Counted from the first letter of the stretch, positions 34,675-48,076 are shown. The stretch is 64,000 bases of DNA from Curvularia sp. ZM96 (GCA_022457065.1 JAJGBQ010000001.1:2108001-2172000), one strand, 5' to 3'. Notes: generated by a model not told the origin, from the letters alone. A program made the numbers and translations.

Positions 34675-35220
34675 ATGGCATTACGGGACTCTATAACCCT
34701 CGCAGAATCCGACAAATGGACCATCTACACCCCACCTGCATCGACTATAGATATACCTGCAAAACCCATTACGGGCCCAGACCTCCGTCATCATGTTCCT
34801 ACGGATGGCCGTACCTACATCATCCGCGCAACTTCAAGAGAGAACGACAACGTGTTGACACTGCTTGACGGAAACGTAGTATTGGCACCAATGAATACTC
34901 ATGGCAACATCTACTGGGCATGTGTAGAGGACGGGGGCTGGCTTGGGTTCCGAAACTGCAGTTCGAACAAGTTCATAGGGTACGGGTGGGACGGGAGACT
35001 CATTTGCAAATACGAACAGCATCAGGGTCATAGACAGATTACCATTACCCCAATACCAACGGGAGGCTACATCATGCAAATGTTGGACTGGTGGACCCTT
35101 CGTCCTATAGTTCTCCATCCTGAGAATGGTTTGCAAAAACTTGGAAGGACGGGGAACAAGCTATCTGAGGGTGTCGTATGGGAGTTTATACCGGTTGAGC
35201 CAAGATTAGACGATGCATGA
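34675..35220 (+). CDS. Small protein of unknown function, possible beta-trefoil
   Basis: A single-exon ORF of 181 residues starts at 34675 (an in-frame TTG upstream is not used). There is no signal peptide and no membrane segment. The protein is beta-rich with spaced Trp/Gly motifs: DGRTYIIRA, NTHGNIYWACVEDGGWLGF, NKFIGYGWDGRLICK and GGYIMQMLDWWTLRP, ending in GVVWEFIPV. The spacing of about 40 residues between units recalls fascin- or lectin-like beta-trefoil domains, with W-x-F/I-x-P near the end. This is a structural guess. It is isolated, with more than 1.9 kb of gene-free sequence on each side, and codon use looks ordinary. Confidence 0.6.
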   Translation: MALRDSITLAESDKWTIYTPPASTIDIPAKPITGPDLRHHVPTDGRTYIIRATSRENDNVLTLLDGNVVLAPMNTHGNIYWACVEDGGWLGFRNCSSNKFIGYGWDGRLICKYEQHQGHRQITITPIPTGGYIMQMLDWWTLRPIVLHPENGLQKLGRTGNKLSEGVVWEFIPVEPRLDDA

Positions 35221-38200
35221 AGTAATGTTGGATATATACGAAACACGAATTTTGTTCAATACAATTCAGTTGGCTGGTGAATATGAATATGAAGAACTTA
35301 AGGGTACAATTGTGACAAATCCATGGTTAGCCTGACCTTTCTCTGGTGATGCGTTGGATCAAACGGCTTGGACTGAACTAAGACGTGCAATGCTAGGTCG
35401 AAAAAAGGGCGCACTATAACTGCTGTTGGACCGAGTTTCGTTGTTTGTATGAACGTTACGAAGATAATGATGGACTTTTGGGCATCACACATAGGCGATC
35501 ATTACGTTCTTCTTGCAGCCTGAGATCGGATCTCTCGTTGGACAATCGTACCTGTTGAGCTGTCGCACTTGCTCGTGAAATAAAACGACGTCGCAATATG
35601 CATGCGTTTGATTCGATTTACATGTATTTGCAATAGGAGCATCTACTGGTCGACGCGAACATGATGTTTCAAGGTGTTCGCTCCAAGAGGTAAGACATTA
35701 ACAAGCAGATGGACTCAAGCTGTGACTTCGACGAATCTTGCACCTCTGCATTTATTTTGATTTTGCGTTGGAAGAAGGGAATTAACTTACACTTCTTATG
35801 TAAGGGGAGTTTGTTCACACAGTATGCATTCTGAGCCTCGATTTCCTTTAGACCACTAGTCCGTCGAGAATGCTGCAACATACGCACACTAGTACCACTT
35901 CGATATGCGAGACTTTGACAAGATACTTCTTACGGTCCTTTGGATGAGCTTGAGATATCTTAAATCATAAATCGCGATCGCCAGCTATGTGCAATGACAC
36001 GACAGCCTTACGAAAAAGCGAAAAGTGTACTCAAGACAGCAGCATCACGGAATTTATTAGCGAAGGAGTCGACGAGTTGGGCTAAGCACCATCTCCTGGC
36101 AAATGTGCTGCACCGAACAGGGCAAGACCTAGCAGGACCATTACACTGTGCTTCTACTAGTACTTCACTGACACGACTTCAGCTAACGTGTTCAAATCGC
36201 AATGTAAGCTATCTATTTTCATTCAACTCTCACGCAACTTTTGAATGCTCTAGCAAAAAGAATCGCTCCTCATGTATTAATCGTAAGAAGTGACTAAGAG
36301 TATCAAAAGTAGGCCTCACATGTCCCTTCACTGCAGAAAGAGAAAGCAAAAATCAAGCAATCCAACCTCTCTGCATCTGTTGCTCCAACACCTCGATTTG
36401 AACGAGGCGCCCTCCTAGCTTAGCAACCCAATTGTGACACTGAGTGGGTTATTCGGTATTTCCTATAAATCCTTTAGCATCTTAATGCTATTGTTCTTTG
36501 GCAGAACCGAACCTATGGCCTCGTTAGCATCTCAATGTTATGTTCGGCACCTATAGCCCCGTTTGGGGGCTAATCTTCGGTGTATACCCACCCAGTGCCG
36601 TGCTAGGAGCCCACCCGACCGCGGAGAGAGAGGATTGCTTGATGGTGAGAGGGGCAACTTTGTAGTATTTATGCGTGCAGCGGTATATCAGATAGCAAAC
36701 AAAATGTGATGCTAGCGAGATGGAAGCGGTGGCACGTCATCCTTTGAGTAGCGGTATCGGAGGCACGTATCACAAACGCTCTCACCGCATAAGCAAGCAT
36801 GCGGCTTTTCTTTACACCATGCCTTTTTCAAAGATGGCAGAATTCTGTCAAAATTGCGATAGCATTTCCTTGGATCGGCGTGCTGTAGGCATCGTCCTTC
36901 CGAGCTTTTGCACTATCTGCTCATTCCCAACCAAACATTGACCGCTGCTGAACCTGCACACGCCACATTTATACATAGTTACCTTCTCACGGTGATCTGG
37001 GCCATGGAAATTCTTCACAGCGGTGCTCGACTGCAGTTTGTCTGCCATCCAAAATGAAAGATTGCTCATCGGCCAACACACATCTCGTACTCCTCGTAGG
37101 GACGTTAAACTTCACAAAAAAAACATCTCATACTCCTTCTGACCAGAGTGAGAGCAACTCAAACGGTAAGAGCGATCAATCGGGTGTATCGTACGAGCCG
37201 TTCTGATAGAACAAGCGAAACAATGCAGTGAGATGGAAGCGTTTTGTACGTACGTTGAGTGTACACAAACAAATGAACAAGCAAACAAGTATTCCTTTCT
37301 CCGGCTTCCAAGAGCTGTCGGACATCAAGTCCACTGGGAAGACGTAGAGATAAGCTATATAAGGCGCCCTGTACTTATCCTAGTACGAGTTTGACATGTT
37401 CGACGACCTGCCAAACGGAGCATTCGTTGTAGTGCAGTCTGGTCTTGCCATCTTGGGCATAGCGCTTTGGTATCTTGTACAACTATTCATATATGGCTTG
37501 GTGCTAGTATCGATTGTTCCTCTCATCGGCAGCATGTTCTAGGTAGAGAGGACAAAAGCGGGCTTAGACACCTTGGATCCGAGGCCTTCATGAAAGGGTC
37601 ACGGACATAACGTTACACTGACAGACATATCTCATCGGAGAAATGTTAGGTCCTATGGAGAACATGTTCTATGAGGCATCGCACTTGAATGTAGTCATCT
37701 CTACATGTGAGAGGACATGAAATGCGTAGCTTCCAACGACCGATTCACTCCATTTGATCCAATATATCATCCAGACAAAAGGTAGTAGCGAAAAGTCACA
37801 AGTGTACATTCTCAATCGGATGATTTCCATCGCATTGTACAAGTGCTGTGTTTTCCTTCTCAGGACACATAACGAAATTCACGTTTCCCTTCGCCTCCGA
37901 AAAAGAACGAAAACAAGGCACACCAGAAACCACATAGCCAAAGAGGGAGTAAGACAGAGACAACGGCCTGTATCCTACCCATCCTGCTACCCGCCAAACT
38001 AACGTCTTCGGATTCGCATTCAACTCGCGCGCATAACTCCAACACCACTCCAGTTCAGTGAAAGAAAAGAGGCTTGAAAGCCCTCATTCCAGACCCACCT
38101 TCGCATCCCACGTGAACACGCCTCTCGGGGTAGCTGAACGCGCCACCTGCGGGGGGCCAGACCAGCGCTGTCGCCTCTACCTGCCTTGTGAAAACTTCCG

Positions 38201-40284
38201 AACGCCCCCTTTTATCAGCGAGTAATTGTACGCGAGACAAAGAAAAAGAGGCGTCGTCGGATAATAGTGTACGCCACCACCCTCTTGGTGGTGGGCATCA
38301 GCCCCGAGGTGCTTGTGGCTTGTGGCTTGGATACTCGAGTCTAGCAGCGGGCTGAAAAAAAAGGACGAGGCGCAAAGTTAACCCTACCCCAACAACCCCC
38401 CCACCGTAGACAGTACTTCCGAGCAAAAACGGCAGATTCGCTTCTTTCCGTGTCTTGTTTCAACACGGAACAACTCAAGGAGATAAGGAAACAGGAAATA
38501 GGAAACAACAAACAACAACAATGTATCCCTCGTACGACTTTTTTTGCTAAACTGACTCGGGTGCTCGTATACGTTCGCTTCCACTCCCTCATTCTGTGTA
38601 TCCTCCGTCGCCTGAAAGAAGGCAGAAGAAAAAAAACTCCCAAGGAATGCAGAGTTCAAGGTGGGGAGGGAAGTTCCTTGTTTGTGTGTTTTGACAGTGG
38701 GGACGCAGGATGTTTGGAAAGTGGCTAGGGTGTGGGTTGGGCGAAAGCAGAATACGTATGTAGAGAGAGGCAGCAGGCATAAACAATCGTTGGCTACGCG
38801 AGGTTCATGCTGGTCAGAGATACGAGGACAGGGAGTGTACTGGTTGTTGTAGTTCTTGTTTTTCTTCCTGCGTTTCTTTCGCCTCTGGAGTTGCCTGTTT
38901 GGGAGGGCTGTGGACGCTCGCGCGCGACTAAGCTTGACTCGATGCAGAGTGCGTCGGGTCATGGGGGTGGTTGTAATGGGGACTCAACGGACGTACCGTA
39001 GGAGTTGCATGGATGGCGGACGGGGAAAGCGGGCTTTTGCGGGGGATGCGTTCTTGGGGCAGGCCTGGTGTGCAGTACTGGGGGTTTCATTCGTTGGAGT
39101 TCGCACGCCGTAGGATAACGAGCTGGGGGGGCTGGAGAGGGTGACAAAAAAAGGGACTCGGTTCATGCGACTGGGATGGGCCTAGTGGGCGTGCCCGCTT
39201 ACAACTGCGTCATACGATTTTCTGGACCCGATGGCCACATGATGGACGGCGGATGTGAAGTCGTCGCTTGCGGTCATGGGAGCGAGTGCTTGGATGTCGC
39301 ACGATTAATGCAGCGGAAATGCAAGGCCATCTCCTCTCGGCGTCTGAGACTATGCACCGTCTCTTGTGTGATCATCGTTGATGATCTGCATCTTTTGGAC
39401 CTGATGTCACAGGCGTCCTGCGGCTATCTCCGCTGACGCAGACGCGAGCACTGAAGATGCCGTCACTGTGGTCCGTTCGGAAATGAAAGTACAGAGGCTC
39501 TTCTCGAGTGGCGTTCCAGTTTGCCTGTCTGTGGATGAGCATCGATAGGCGACATACAGACGCAGTAAATGTCGCAACTTCGTATTTGTGAAATAGTTGT
39601 CTGGTGTGTGTCATGAACTGTGTCCAAGACTGACAGTTCCGCTATGGCAGACATTTTCAATTCATCTACCATCTGCCGGCACCCAAGCTATTGGGTCGTG
39701 CCGCAAAGAGTTAGCAAACTCAAAGGCGCTACGCCTACTCATGTCCATGATATCTTGAGTTTGCTGCCGACATGTTCAAAGAGCTTGCCAGCTCACTCTG
39801 AGTCGGTGCCGGCCGACTGTTGACGTTGATCATATGCAAGCAAGCTTTCTGTGACATCAAATCATCATTACAAAAAGAAGAATCACATAGCCTCATAAAC
39901 ACATTATTAAAGACTTCACCATAGATGTTCAAGCTCGTGTGTGTCATGCATCTTGATATTATTAGGCATGAGTCTACATAACACATTAAGTCATCCCTAT
40001 CATAGCCTTGACCATACAGGTCCCTCAGTGCACTCATCATCTGGTTAGAGATCCCATCAATCTGCCACCATCCACATCATTAATCCAGATTGTGCAGAAA
40101 TCCCCAGAAGACACAGAATCGACAGCGTGTATAGTACCACCCTCGGAAAGGCATTGAACAAAGCGCTGATCTGGAAAACATCTTGAAACCAGTCGGATCA
40201 GACAGACAACTCCAGTGTTTGCTGCTCATCTGATGCACAGTAGAGTTGTCAACACTTTCCCTGAGGTGAACGGAGACACCTATC
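35221..40284. other. 5-kb gene desert with diverged repeat and tRNA-like fragment
   Basis: No ORF has recognisable domains. A diverged direct repeat lies at 36473-36561 and a tRNA T-arm-like hairpin (minus strand) near 36391-36407. 38341-38960 contains purine/pyrimidine-biased sequence that produces a 192-codon minus-strand ORF of odd composition, which I do not accept as a gene. The sequence may be degraded transposon or SINE material, or regulatory DNA. Confidence 0.45.
36473..36561. repeat. Diverged direct repeat, two units
   Basis: Unit A (36473-36523) and unit B (36523-36561) share TTAGCATCTYAATGYTAT, GTTC and ACCTATRGCCYCG in the same order; A has about a dozen extra bases in the middle. 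They lie beside the tRNA-like segment. Confidence 0.6.
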
Positions 40285-42389
40285 CTACAAGAACGGGTTG
40301 GCGTTGGCATTGCCATCAGCGTGGTCACGAACTCCGAAGGGGCGCACCGGAAGACGGCCCATGGCAGGAGTACGAGTCGGAGTACCGTCATACATGTTGA
40401 GAGCGACAGCACTGGAAGAAGAACCGCCAGCTGGCTGACCGATGATACCGGGGACTGGAGCAGAGGCAGAGGCAGTGTTCTCCTGGAGGTACTGGGTAAC
40501 GTGGGTCAAGGGGATGCACTCAAAGGGGATGCGGCCACAGCCAGCACCGCCGTAGGTGCACAGGTACCAAGTCTCGATGTCCTGCTTCTGGGCCTCGCTC
40601 AAGCCGGCAGTCTGAACAGGAGTGGCGCGCTGGCGAGCAAACTGTACAGCTGCCTGCATCATGTCGCGGGGACCTCCACGATCGTATGTGCCAAAGCGGT
40701 TGCGGTTCTCGGTGGCTGCCGCGTATCCATTGGGCGGGTAAAGGCCGACGGTACGAGCGCTGTCCATGGAACGCTGGAGTTTGGAAAAGTTGTTGGGCTG
40801 AGGGAAAGTTTGCTCGGTTCCGGCGGCACGAAGCTGACCCATCATCTCGGCGTCTGCAAGGGTGAAGAACAGATGAGGGCGACAATAAGGAGTCTCCTGC
40901 ATGACAGACGAGTTGCGGAACTTCTGGACGAGCGCCTCGCGGCCTTGGATGGTAGCGTATGAGACTTCGGCAGTCTTGTCAGAGTGGAAGCCAGGCCAAA
41001 CTCGGCCCTCGACGTGTTCCAGGAGCGCCAGCATGCCACTGGAGTCTGTGAAGTTGACGAAGGCGTAGCCCACATTGCAGCCAGTCCTGAAGTCGATGCG
41101 AAGGTACGCGAAGTCGTAAGTGCCAAAGCAGGCAGCGTCGAGGATGTTCTTGAGGGCCATCTGTTGAAGTGTCAGTTAGTTATCAAGCAGATATGCCGCA
41201 TGATACATACCCAGTCGAGCTTGTTAGGAATGTTGCGAAGCATGACCGTAGTGCGAACGTCGCTTCCGTTGTTGATGCGGTCACGGCGGACACGGTTGTG
41301 GGATTCCTGAGGCTCATTCTGACGGACGGCGGTGGTACGGATCTGCTGGGGGATCGGAGCGAAGCGATAGCCGTAGATGCGACCATGAATATCGGTGCGA
41401 GGCTTGCCCGGCGAGGCAGGAGCGTAATCGTTTTTCCAGAGGGCAGGTTCGAAAGTACACCACTGAAATGCCTTCTGTGAAGAGATGAGCAGGGTTCAAT
41501 AAGAATTGCATGAGGAAGGAAGCATACCTTGGGATTGCCACTCCAAACTGGATCGAGGTGGAGGGAATGGATGGCTCGAACGGAAGCATCGATGGAGGTG
41601 AACTCGATACGATATACAAGGACCATCTTGCCATGCATGGTGTCAACATGGGTGACCTTTCGGACTGATCCAAAGGATAGTGCAGTGAGTCTGGCAACGT
41701 TGGTGACGTAAGCAAAGTCGTCGGACGAGAACTCCCAAGCCGGATGATCAGGAAGGGGATCGATCATGATGCCGAGCTTGATCTGACCCTCAAAGTAATT
41801 GAGAGTAGTGACATCCTGAGCCTTGGCTTTAGCGAAGTCGTAAGCAGTGACATAGTCGACAGTAAACTCGTGCTGCTCAAAGATGTCCTTGCCCTCGGCA
41901 GCGTCAACAAGATCATCGAAGCGGAGAAACATGCCGTGATCGTAGAAGGGAACCGCGTTGAGGAAACAAGCATACTAGAGAATGTCAATACACTTCACTG
42001 TAACAGTGGGGGAAGTCACTCACAAGCTTCATCTGGTGCTGGATAGTGAAGAACTCATGGTCGCGGTCCATTCCGGCAGCAGTACCATCTGGAAGCTGAG
42101 AGATGAACATGTATCGAGAAACGAAGCCGTTGTCGTCTTCAGAGAGCTCGTTTGCGAAACCACTGTTGGGGGAGACAACGGGAGCCGGGAGCAGGGTCTT
42201 GGTGTTGACGGGCTTGTCGTTGGCATTCTTGACAGGTTGCTTGCCGGCTGCCTTGGCTGACATCGGGGGACGGTGAGCCATTCCAGACTTTCGATCGGCG
42301 ACAGGAGAGTAGAGGGTCGGGTCAGTGGCCGTGTACGGGCTTGACAAGGGGCCTTGAGGCGTCGAAGCCTGAGGGGACGGATGAGACAT
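40285..42389 (-). CDS. Mei2-like RNA-binding protein
   Basis: Exons 42024-42389, 41528-41974, 41211-41474 and 40285-41160 give 650 residues. The C-terminal RRM of the Mei2 type starts at about residue 346 (TTVMLRNIPNKLDW), with the last intron between TW-type Trp and MALKNILD, then FAYLRIDFRTGCNVGYAFVNF. That RRM is diagnostic of Mei2 proteins, which bind meiotic RNA in Schizosaccharomyces pombe. Residues about 85-270 may form degenerate RRMs (FVSRYMFISQLPD, LTALSFGSVRKVTHVD). N- and C-terminal parts are Pro/Ser-rich and disordered. Fungal homologues outside yeast are mostly uncharacterised, so a role in sexual development is inferred. It has 1.3 kb of upstream non-coding DNA. Confidence 0.87.
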
Positions 42390-43753
42390 GATGCCGAATG
42401 CAGGACAAGCCGTACAAGGTGAATGGCAACTTGAAGAGATGTGCTAGAGGAAAGGCCTTCTCCTGTTAGCAGTTGTTCAACACACAGTCTTCAATCAATC
42501 GGATCCAGAGGCAGGCAGTGCAGCGAGAGTTCGATTATTTGAAGGCAGTGCTAAAGAACTGAGAAAGGCAAGGAGCAAAAGGTGGAAGGAGCGAGGGCGA
42601 TAGGCGCTTGATATCCGCCTGCTGGGAAGCTAATTCTTGGCAACCCCGTGACTTGGACTTCGCAAAATTGTGGGTACTGGTGAAGATGAGGTTGGAGGGA
42701 GGGAGGAGTGATTAGGAGCGGGGGGATGGTCGTGAAGTGGGTAGAAGCAAACGGCGGGTGGCTTGGCAGTGTTGATACAACGAGAAAGCCCACCGCCAGG
42801 GCTCCGGATGAACTTACAGATAGTGCCGTCAGAGGGCTCTGCTTGGGCCGAGCAGTTTCTATCACAGGTGAGGGCGTGTTAGTTGTGAAGTTGGCCTTGG
42901 ATTGCGGTGGTAAGGTTGGTCCCAGGCGTAGTGTTTCACTCCTCAACCGCTTACCCACCGATTGTGGGGCCCCACTCGCCTCTTCTAGCGCCATACCGCC
43001 TGGCAGGAGCGACAGGAGCGTGCGGGGGCCTGGGTATGACCAAGGCGAGAGGAAAAAAAGGACAGAGGAAATGATGCTGCAGACGCTTGCGGTGGGCGAG
43101 ATTGGAGCAGGCGCATTGAGAGATACAACTGTCTGCGATGAGAACTAGGCTTTGTTGGACGGCATCTAGGAACACCACTTGCACTGGGTATATTGGCTAG
43201 AGAATGACGTCTATGCAAGCACTGGCAAGTGAGACTCGGGCCCACGATGCAAATAATTGCTCAAAGACCCAGACCTGCACCCAAACACAAGCCAGCCTCT
43301 CTTTCTATGAAGATGTCTGTCCAAGCGAAGCCGCCGAACAATACCTGCTCAGCATCAGAGAACGACCATGCCCTGAGCGTGTGCCGGTGTACAGGATTGC
43401 CAGCAACACTGTGTCACTCACCGGCTTATCTAGGCCCTGAGGATAAGGGCTAGCTCACACACATGCCTACGGCATCTCACTCTCCACTCAACATTGATAG
43501 GCATCAGACCACAATACAGTCGTGTCGATTTCTTGGTCTTTTGATCTCCTAGCTGGAGTACCAATGGCTTCATCTGCCAGGTAGACATCGTGGCCTATTA
43601 CACTATACAACTGGCCAACAGCACCAGAATGCAATCGCCACTTACTACTGTCTTGACCGGGTAAACCAATGTACAATAATCCCAAACGCCGTACCAAGGG
43701 TATCACAAGACCAAACTCCTTACAATGTCATGCACATGCTGCCCATGTCAAAG
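42390..43753. other. Upstream region of the Mei2-like gene
   Basis: About 1.36 kb without a supported gene. It contains the Mei2-like promoter and probably a long 5' leader, as ORFs in three frames are low-complexity. The far end runs into the 3' UTR of the next minus-strand gene. Confidence 0.4.
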
Positions 43754-44259
43754 TCACTTGTTGCCCTCGCCATCACCCTGGAACATCCACCTGTCTTCTT
43801 CCAAGCTTGCCACCTTCTTCCTCAGACTATTCTTCAGCGCAATCCTAATCTCCTCCTCGATCCCCGCAGCAGCCCAGTGCCCATTGGGCTTGCCGTACAT
43901 TTCGATCAGTTCGTTCTCATGTTCTGCCAACAGTCAGTTCACCTTCTGTTTCGGGGATGCCGTCAAGACTCACCAGCCTCCTCGTCACCCTCTGGTCCTA
44001 TGCCGACTGTGCTCATGTTCTTGTACACTGGGATCGGCGCATGGACAATGTAGTCCCCCTGCACGTCCTTCTCAACCAGCTCATCCTCTACGGGCTGTGT
44101 GAATATATCTGGCTGAATTTCCCGGCTGTCAGGGCGAACGGCCGGGGCATTTTGGTTCTGGCGACGGGAGGTGGGTTGTTGTGGTTGCTGCTGGGCAGTA
44201 TGAGCAGCAAAGAGATTGCGCCGAGTGTTGGGAGGAAGACGTATGGCACGGTTGTCCAT
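43754..44259 (-). CDS. Small conserved hypothetical protein
   Basis: Exons 43974-44259 and 43754-43923 join over a 50-nt GT-AG intron to give 151 residues. The first ATG in frame is used; upstream the frame uses TTG. The protein is hydrophilic: a Gln/Arg/Pro-rich N-terminus (RRNLFAAHTAQQQPQQP), an acidic middle, and a C-terminal helix with IRIALKNSLRKKVASLEEDRW, described here as Lys/Leu-rich, ending in WMFQGDGEG. I recognise no family. It is head-to-head with RAI1, start codons 229 bp apart, so the two may share a promoter. Confidence rests on the frame-correct splice and on the coherent C-terminus. Confidence 0.65.
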
Positions 44260-44488
44260 TCTTGCCAAGCTCCAGGCAATGCGAGAGATGCTGTGATGGG
44301 TGTTGTTGTGACGAGACTGATGGGTCGAGATAAGAGGTGATGTCGCGCTTTGAAAAAAGATGGCATGTATGGCGCGCCGTAGCTAGTCAGGTACAACCCG
44401 CGCTTTCGTGGGGTGATGGGAGCCAGGATGCTGTCCCGCGGTAAGGCCTGCTCTGTACCACACTTGCTTCTAATCACACAAAGACGCA

Positions 44489-46002
44489 ATGCCGGAACCT
44501 GTACCAGCAAACATAGCGTCCAGTCTTCCGGCACGGCCACCAACCCCTACTGAAGACCCTCGAGACAGATCCCCTCCGCACAAACGACCGAGAACTCGCG
44601 CGCCTCCGCAAGCAAAAGCGCCCGCAGCAACAGCTTCGGCCCCTCCTACAACCGAACATACTCCAATGCTTCCCTCTCATAGCCATGCTCTCGCACCAGA
44701 TACTCCAGTTCACAGATTCTCGATAAAGCCACTCAGTCGGTTCAGCGGCGCGTCAGCCACCATAAAGCGGCCCCGCGAAATCGCCCATTTTTCCTACGAC
44801 GACGACCACGTTTACCAGCACGACGAGTCGGGAATCAATTACTATGTCCCACCTCCCATGGGCGCAGATCTCAAAGAGGGCTTTGACACATTCAAACACT
44901 ATGAAGACAAGGAAGACCCACATCTGGATAGCTTGTTGAGGGCGCTCATGGACACCAAGCCAGTCAAAGAACATGCAAAGGCAGACTTGATGACTTGGCG
45001 AGGCATGATGACCAAGGTATGTTGACGATACTTGGTGTGGGAATAGGCAAGGTAAGCAAACCCAGCTTTCCTACCTTACGACCGCTGAGGGGACGACGAG
45101 GACAGTTCTAACGCCATCAGATCATGACAGCACCCTTTGACAATTTTGCCGAGTTTGGCATGTTTGCGACCCTCTACGACGGTACAATCTACCTAGAGGA
45201 GGACTTCCCCTCACGAGCGGCCGAACGCGCAGCAGAAGCCCATCGACCACCACCCCGTCGCCAGCATCCGGCCCAGCAGTCCAGAGAAATGATGACATAT
45301 TGGGGCTACAAATTTGAGAAGCTCGCCTTGATACCGACCCTGCCTTCAGAGACATCACGCGCAGAGATTGAAAAACACCAGCGGGGCGTTGTGTCCAACC
45401 ACGCTCAACACTGCTCAATTGTCCATACTTCATTTGGCCCCCACGGCCTCATCCTGGGTGGCGAAGTGGACGGCCTTCTCGCCCCCAAACCCACCGACCG
45501 GGAACAACCCATCCAGTGGGTCGAGCTAAAAACAAGCGAGGAACTGCCTCCCCCACACCTTCAACAACATCGCGACATTCTCAAGTTCGAGCGCAAGCTC
45601 CTCAAGTTTTGGGCCCAGTCCTTCCTACTCGGTGTCCCTAAGATTACTGTTGGATTCAGAACCAAGAGCGGTGTCTTGAAGGGCTTGCAAACTTTCAGCA
45701 CCCATGAGATACCAGGTATGGTGCGCCGGGGCACAGGCTGCTGGGACGGCAATGTCTGTATCAATTTTGCAACGCAGTTTTTGGGCTGGCTCAAGGACGT
45801 GATTCGAGACGAGGGTGTGTATAGCATCAAATTGCGCAAGAACAACGGAGTTATCGAGGTGAGGAGAGTGGGCGACGGCACAGGCAAGATCGTTAGCGAG
45901 GAATACAAAAAGTGGAAGAGGGAGCAAGAGACTGTTGGGAGTAGAGGTACCGAAGGGGTTGAAGGTGAGGAAGATGGCAAAGCGAGTATAGCGGGATCTT
46001 GA
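44489..46002 (+). CDS. RAI1: Decapping nuclease RAI1 (DXO family)
   Basis: Exons 44489-45016 and 45121-46002 give 469 residues. Rai1 partners the nuclear 5'-3' exonuclease Rat1 and removes incomplete caps or 5'-triphosphates from RNA. The first 75 residues are Pro-rich and disordered. Catalytic landmarks are TWRGMMTKI across the splice, GYKFE with Glu242, GEVDGLL with Glu291 and Asp293, and VELKTS with Glu311 and Lys313, matching the metal-binding motifs of the family. RFSI...IKRPREIAHFSYDDD is the usual start of the domain. The C-terminal 40 residues are acidic. The gene is divergent from a small hypothetical gene. Confidence 0.93.
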
Positions 46003-48076
46003 TGTATCGTCTGTCTTTTGAGGATTTGTATCTTTCTAATACCAGTTTCAACAGACGTACTTCTGCTTGTAACAGAGACAGCTCACTTGATGCCTGTCTA
46101 TGTCTTTTTCCTTTCCCATTTGTCAAACGGAATGAATTCATTGATTGTAGGTTAATGGTCATCTACAAGAGTTTTCACCATATTAAAAAAGAAACTACAT
46201 TTTACGCGACTAATATACATTGTGAATAGTGACAGGTTCTTGAATAACAAAGTATTACTTAAGACACAGAATAAAATTGATATTTTCAAAGCCTGGTTAA
46301 GACGCATTTTTCGTCTCGTAGTGTTATGGTGAGTGCGTCTACTTTTCTCTAAGCAGGTGTGGAAAAACTAGGATAATTGATAGTTAGTCGTATATGCATA
46401 CATGGATGCAACTACACTCAACTCCTACTGCGATTTACACGTCATCATAGGCTAACACTCAATACTTGGCAGCATCTCTGCATCATACACTCGTCTATCC
46501 TCGGTGTCATTACAAAAACCATTACTACGATCCAGCCATGCAGCAAATCGATAGTCATGATCACCTCCATCCTTCCCTTTTGACCTTGTGGAACAAGATC
46601 AACAGCCTCCTCACGACCATTTAGCCTCACCGCTATTTCTCCGAACCAAGCCTGCTTATTGTACGGCTAAAGACGTAGTAGCAGCATCTACATGGAACCA
46701 AAAGTGGCAGTAAGCCGGCAAGTTCACAAGCCTCCGACAAAGCTCCCACCGCGGTCGGAGAAAAAAGATACCAAGCCCATTCCACGTAACCGCCAGCGAT
46801 GCAACAACGGACACAAGACTAAATTAAGCACCGATAAGCACCTCACGGTAACTATAACGAACCGGAATTCATCACACAAGTCTCATATGCCGTCCGGTGT
46901 GTAGACTAGAATGGCACCCGCCAAATCACATCAATGTCAGCAAAACGCGCACGCGTCCCACCGACCCCCATGTCAGACCACGCCATGCCGCGTCCCCATC
47001 CATCAAGCGCCCTTCCCCCTCTCAACATACGCATCCATGCATATGGATTTTACAGATATAGTACATACGGAGTAGATGCACGGGACTGGGGTTAGGGGGT
47101 AAGGAGCATCAAGGCTCAGCTTATCCAACCATCGTCATCGGAGCGCGCCCAAGTACCTACCTACCCAAAAGCACGTACGCTTTTGGCACCGACAGCACGG
47201 CACAAACGGCCAGCCTGCATAGACTCAATCTCACATCTCGTCTCACCTCATTTCCGCCTTTCCCGTCTCTCTTTTCTTCTCTTTTTCACGGTATTGTTCC
47301 GCGCCTGCATGTACTACATAGTACATGCACTTGATGCCCCACTTTTCTTGTGCTAATACCCCGTAAGCACTTCTTTTCGATCTTGTCTGATAGTCTTGTG
47401 TCGGGAGGGCCCAAGGATGGGCCTCATGAGTCCGACCGAGAGAAGGAGCGGATGCCACGGCTCCGTGCCCAAAGAAGGATAGGTGGAGAACATGGAGAAG
47501 GGATGGAAACGAGCGGATAGTACTCCGTAGATGGGGGTCAAAGCACATATTTTCCCTTCTTTCTCAAACACCAGCCGGTAGGGCTGGGACACACACGATT
47601 GTCCTTGTTGGCGAGCCGAAGAGCCGCTTTGGTCACCCTCCCGGTCTTGTTCCCTTTCCATGCGCGTCGTCCTGTGCTGTGGGAATGCATACGTGCGTAC
47701 GTATCCATCTCTTCCCGTGTATCCGTAAATCCCAAAGAAAAAATGTCGGTGTGAACACACCTCCAGCGCATCAATCACACTCCGACAAGTCTCCTCCAAG
47801 CCCTCGAAAGGATTCCCAACCACACAAACACGCAACAATTCCAACACACAAAGACCCCTGTACATCTACACCGCAAACAATCCCCACTCTCAACCACCCC
47901 CAATCACATGCCCACACATAGACAAAGTACCTATCACGGCATTCCCCGCCCAACAAGGCGCACACACATCTTCGCACATCCCCCAGAACCCCAAGCCCCC
48001 TTGTCTTTCTGCCTCGCCTAGCCACCCCGCCGACGCAAACCGCATCCCTGCCCTTCCTCGGAACCTCCGACTACGA

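Noticed and set aside
38384..38962. 192-codon minus-strand ORF
   Set aside because: Odd composition (Lys-rich run, then mixed Cys/Phe/Thr), no domain, no splice logic, in a purine/pyrimidine-biased stretch that produces long ORFs by chance.
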